A stretch of 64,000 bases of DNA from Lachnospiraceae bacterium (lineage in GTDB: Bacteria; Bacillota; Clostridia; Lachnospirales; Lachnospiraceae). Numbering within the stretch: the first letter of the stretch is position 1; every line of letters starts with the position of its first letter. Position numbers and translations under genes: made by a program. Positions 61,627 to 64,000 of this stretch are shown in pieces. The stretch covers positions 36,187 through 100,186 of the forward strand of contig JAFRRM010000016.1 in the NCBI GenBank assembly GCA_017428105.1, read 5' to 3'. Below the pieces are notes generated by a model that saw nothing but the letters and a program-made list of their open reading frames with translations, was not told the origin of the DNA and made no database searches.

Positions 61627-61674
61627 TTATTCTCTCCTCAAGGTGCGGAGAATGTCGTGTAATTTGTTGCTCAT
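61627..61674 (-). CDS. Candidate 15-residue leader peptide between fibre genes
   Basis: AAAGGAGAACACTATG gives a strong ribosome site for MSNKLHDILRTLRRE then TAA. It fills the 74-bp gap between the two fibre genes and ends 15 bp before the next start, whose own ribosome site overlaps its stop. It may couple translation or be a real micropeptide. Confidence 0.35.
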   Translation of the reverse strand: MSNKLHDILRTLRRE

Positions 61675-61685
61675 AGTGTTCTCCT

Positions 61686-62531
61686 TTATCCTGTCACTTC
61701 GTACACGAGCCATTCATTCATCTTCAAACTCCATTGTGCGCGTAGTGTCACTCCTGTCGGGGGGAATGGTGCAGGTGGCCCGTCATTATAGACGACGATT
61801 AGCGATCCAAGTGGGAGATATTCGTTTGATATAAATACTCCAGATTGAACGGTCATATTTTGGTCTGTGTAATATAGGACATTGGATGCCTCCACATCTG
61901 TCACGAGTGCCGTCTGCACACCACCTCCGCCGCTACCTTCGTATGTGCCGACTATCGAAAAGATGGAAACGTCTTTTTTTATGTTCTCGGCGAGAAGGTT
62001 GGCATCGCCCGCTATGGTCTGCGCTCCCGTCAGGTACTGGCCCGCCGCGATAGTCTGATTCGTGGTGGTGGGCGTGTAGGTCTGTGCGGCCTTCGTCGTG
62101 AGCTGTTCCGTACTCGACCCAGAGACGGTCACGGTGCCATACGTGCCGGACGAAACATACCCTGCGGAGACCGTCGGCGTCACCTTCTGCGATTTTCTCA
62201 CGCTCGCCGTGATCTCGCCAAAGAGATTGACGGAGATGGACGGATTCGCCGTGATGGTCGTGGCCGGCGTGGTAGCACTGCCGGCCGGCATGGCATTGAT
62301 CTGCACGCTGGAAAGGCCGTCGTAGCCGTTGTCCGCCGTGATCGTCTGCGAGGACAAGGTCGGACTGATATTGCTCTTTGCCTGCAGGGACGGTGCCGGG
62401 GCCGCCGGTTTGGTGTACTGGATTTCTATGTCGCTGTCACAATATTTCCCGCCTGTCTCCAGCGTCTTGATGCCGGTGTTCGACAGGGACGTGATTTCAC
62501 TATTTCTGTAAAGGATTGATACGTCGCTCAT
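61686..62531 (-). CDS. Phage tail fibre/adhesin-like protein
   Basis: 281 residues, beta-rich and Ser/Thr-rich: repeated units such as [61 protein letters not shown] and [17 protein letters not shown], all common in fibre proteins of Firmicutes phages. The last ~60 residues ([24 protein letters not shown]) form a distinct tip domain. ATG overlaps the previous stop by 4 bp. Confidence 0.75.
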   Translation of the reverse strand: MSDVSILYRNSEITSLSNTGIKTLETGGKYCDSDIEIQYTKPAAPAPSLQAKSNISPTLSSQTITADNGYDGLSSVQINAMPAGSATTPATTITANPSISVNLFGEITASVRKSQKVTPTVSAGYVSSGTYGTVTVSGSSTEQLTTKAAQTYTPTTTNQTIAAGQYLTGAQTIAGDANLLAENIKKDVSIFSIVGTYEGSGGGGVQTALVTDVEASNVLYYTDQNMTVQSGVFISNEYLPLGSLIVVYNDGPPAPFPPTGVTLRAQWSLKMNEWLVYEVTG

Positions 62532-64000
62532 CGTGATACCTCCCCGTTATACATTGGCAGCGTCGACAACGTCAGATACCCGCTGTCATTGTTCAGGTCA
62601 GATACGTTGGTCGGGATCGTCGTGCTGTCCGGAAGTGCGCCAACGTCAGAAGCAGTCAGCGTCACTGTGCCGGTCTGGCCGTTCACGCTGTCGACCGCTC
62701 CTCCGCTTACCGCCGCCGCGTTGGTCCATAATCTGATCGCACCATCAGCGTAATGGTAGATCGGATGCGTCAACTGAAGTTCGATATGCGTGGCGTCGTA
62801 GGCGATGCCCAGGAAGATATAGATCTTGCCGTCCGCCGTGGACGGAAGCGTCTGCACGATGGGCGTGGTGCTGTCGATGATCGCGCTGCCGTCGCTCTGC
62901 GGTGCCGCCTTGACGAACACCGGCGTCTTCGTGGTCAGATTCCAGGCGGCCCCGGTGTTGTTGAACGAATAGCCCAGAACAAGGACGTACTGCTGCCAGA
63001 TTGAGGCGGCCGGGAGATCCGTGCCGGCCGTATAGTTCGTCGTGTTTGCCAGATACCCGATGCGCCCGAACGGGTTGATCGGCTCCTGGTTTACCGTCTT
63101 TGTGCTGGTCGCGCTATTGTCGTACTGCGTGTTCGCAGGCACCCACTTCTTGTTATCCGCGCTCGTGAATAGCATCCGATAATACCGCGTACGATGCGTG
63201 GTCGGCAAGACGGAACTGTTCGTCCTCACTTGGTACGCAATCGTGTTCGTGTCGCTGTTGTAGCCACGGTAAATGTAAAAACCGCCGTTCCCACCGTCCA
63301 GCGTGCTGTCGTAGACAAACAGCATAGTGTAATTGACGTTAAAGATGGTGGTGTCCTGCGTAGCGAGCGTCATGTTGCTGTAGCATTTCTTCGCGCCGAG
63401 GCCGTTGATGTTCACCTTGAAGCCAGACGCCGAAGTCACCACGCCGTTCTTCAGCCAGAACGAGGTGCCGTCCTTCAGTTCCGTGATCCCTGCGATGGTC
63501 GCCGTGAAGCTGGTCGAGGTCGAGGTCGAGGCCACCTTGCCCCACGGGATCGCCTGCGAGCGGAGCGCGGTCTTCGTCGCGTCGCCAGAGGCGGCGGAGG
63601 CGTAGTCAATCTCTTCCTCGACGATGCCGGCGATCTCGTGCTTGTCTGTGCTGGTCAGAACATAGTCGTCGCCCTGATCACCCTTGTCGCCTTTAGGGAT
63701 GCCGAAAGAGAACGAAAACACCTTCGCCGTGTCCGGGCCGCTTGCCGTGACAGACGCCGTAGCGGAGTCAGTCGGCAGCAGCGTGGAAGCCGAAGCAGCA
63801 GGAGTGCCAAAGCCGGCGGCTTCTCCAGTAGGGCCTTGCTGGCCTTCAGGCCCCCGCTGGCCTTCAGGTCCCGGTGCCCCGGTCGCTCCGGCAGGCCCGC
63901 GCTCGCCCTGGACGCCCTGCGGCCCCTGGGACCCAGTCAAACCCGTAGGTCCGCGGTCGCCTTTCTCGCCCAGGGGTCCCTGGGGTCCCTGGGGGCCGGC
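62528..64000 (-). CDS. Collagen-like phage fibre protein (5' truncated by window edge)
   Basis: At least 490 residues; the frame is open to the window edge, where [20 protein letters not shown] continues the Gly-X-Y repeats, so the real start lies to the right and the TTG at 63940 should not be used. After about 45 residues of collagen repeats come a Thr/Ser/Ala spacer and the [25 protein letters not shown] module, a common phage fibre motif, then a large beta domain ([24 protein letters not shown] and onward). The C-terminus ends with [24 protein letters not shown], also typical of fibres. Probably trimeric receptor-binding fibre. Confidence 0.8.
   Translation of the reverse strand, partial: AGPQGPQGPLGEKGDRGPTGLTGSQGPQGVQGERGPAGATGAPGPEGQRGPEGQQGPTGEAAGFGTPAASASTLLPTDSATASVTASGPDTAKVFSFSFGIPKGDKGDQGDDYVLTSTDKHEIAGIVEEEIDYASAASGDATKTALRSQAIPWGKVASTSTSTSFTATIAGITELKDGTSFWLKNGVVTSASGFKVNINGLGAKKCYSNMTLATQDTTIFNVNYTMLFVYDSTLDGGNGGFYIYRGYNSDTNTIAYQVRTNSSVLPTTHRTRYYRMLFTSADNKKWVPANTQYDNSATSTKTVNQEPINPFGRIGYLANTTNYTAGTDLPAASIWQQYVLVLGYSFNNTGAAWNLTTKTPVFVKAAPQSDGSAIIDSTTPIVQTLPSTADGKIYIFLGIAYDATHIELQLTHPIYHYADGAIRLWTNAAAVSGGAVDSVNGQTGTVTLTASDVGALPDSTTIPTNVSDLNNDSGYLTLSTLPMYNGEVSR

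Noticed and set aside
39000..64000. Integrase, terminase, repressor or replication genes of the prophage
   Set aside because: None of the frames in this part resembles them; they probably lie beyond the right edge.

Overview
This window comes from a moderately GC-rich member of the Clostridia (Firmicutes), most likely an uncultured gut or rumen anaerobe. The support is a butyryl-CoA dehydrogenase/EtfBA operon (butyrate-type fermentation), the Gram-positive hprK-murB-whiA cluster, PadR regulators, DUF5685/DnaJ neighbours and strong AGGAGG ribosome binding sites. Positions 1-39,000 are host chromosome; 39,000-64,000 are one end of a prophage that runs off the right edge.

Host region. 1-5.2 kb is a sugar ABC importer (truncated binding protein, two permeases, MsmK-type ATPase) with a cytoplasmic GH5 glycosidase, so oligosaccharides are probably imported whole and cut inside the cell. 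5.3-8.4 kb is bcd-etfB-etfA. 8.5-13.6 kb holds a lipoprotein, a zinc-ribbon/DUF5685/DnaJ trio, a GtrA protein and a PadR pair. 13.6-19.6 kb is a minus-strand housekeeping block (uvrC, hprK, murB, whiA, prmA), with copies of a small inverted repeat carrying a GGGACGGTTC core scattered through 11.7-17.7 kb. Two half-exporters at 19.7-21.4 and 27.5-29.3 kb have complementary degenerate ATP sites, as expected of a heterodimer, but are separated by an AT-richer block (21.4-27.3 kb) of three related propeller-type exported proteins and a LysR regulator. That block contains a clear tandem duplication with a leftover gene fragment. 29.3-39 kb holds an L,D-transpeptidase-like protein lacking its catalytic residues, a membrane metalloprotease-like protein, an ECF sigma/anti-sigma pair, an AI-2E transporter, TldD/TldE, an SDR and an AEC transporter.

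Prophage. The left boundary is a 3' tRNA fragment (probably tRNA-Leu) used as an attachment site. All phage genes are on the minus strand. From the right edge inward they are: collagen-like and other fibre proteins, portal, a Prp-like cysteine protease, scaffold, an N4-gp56-type major capsid protein, a small protein, a terminator, holin, NlpC/P60-SH3b endolysin, adaptor and hub proteins, small proteins, an 18-residue-repeat protein, and a 3,695-residue polyvalent protein. There is no tape measure or tail tube here, which suggests a short-tailed virion with N4-like features. Terminase and integrase should lie beyond 64 kb.

Most interesting points: (1) the phage encodes its own Prp-like protease between portal and scaffold, and both scaffold and capsid start with leaders resembling the ribosomal protein L27 cleavage motif, suggesting a self-contained capsid maturation system; (2) the giant gene combines metalloprotease, nuclease-like, JAMM/RadC and zeta-kinase modules and has small out-of-frame ORFs with strong ribosome binding sites at its domain junctions; (3) the neighbouring repeat protein has an 18-residue period, exactly five helical turns.
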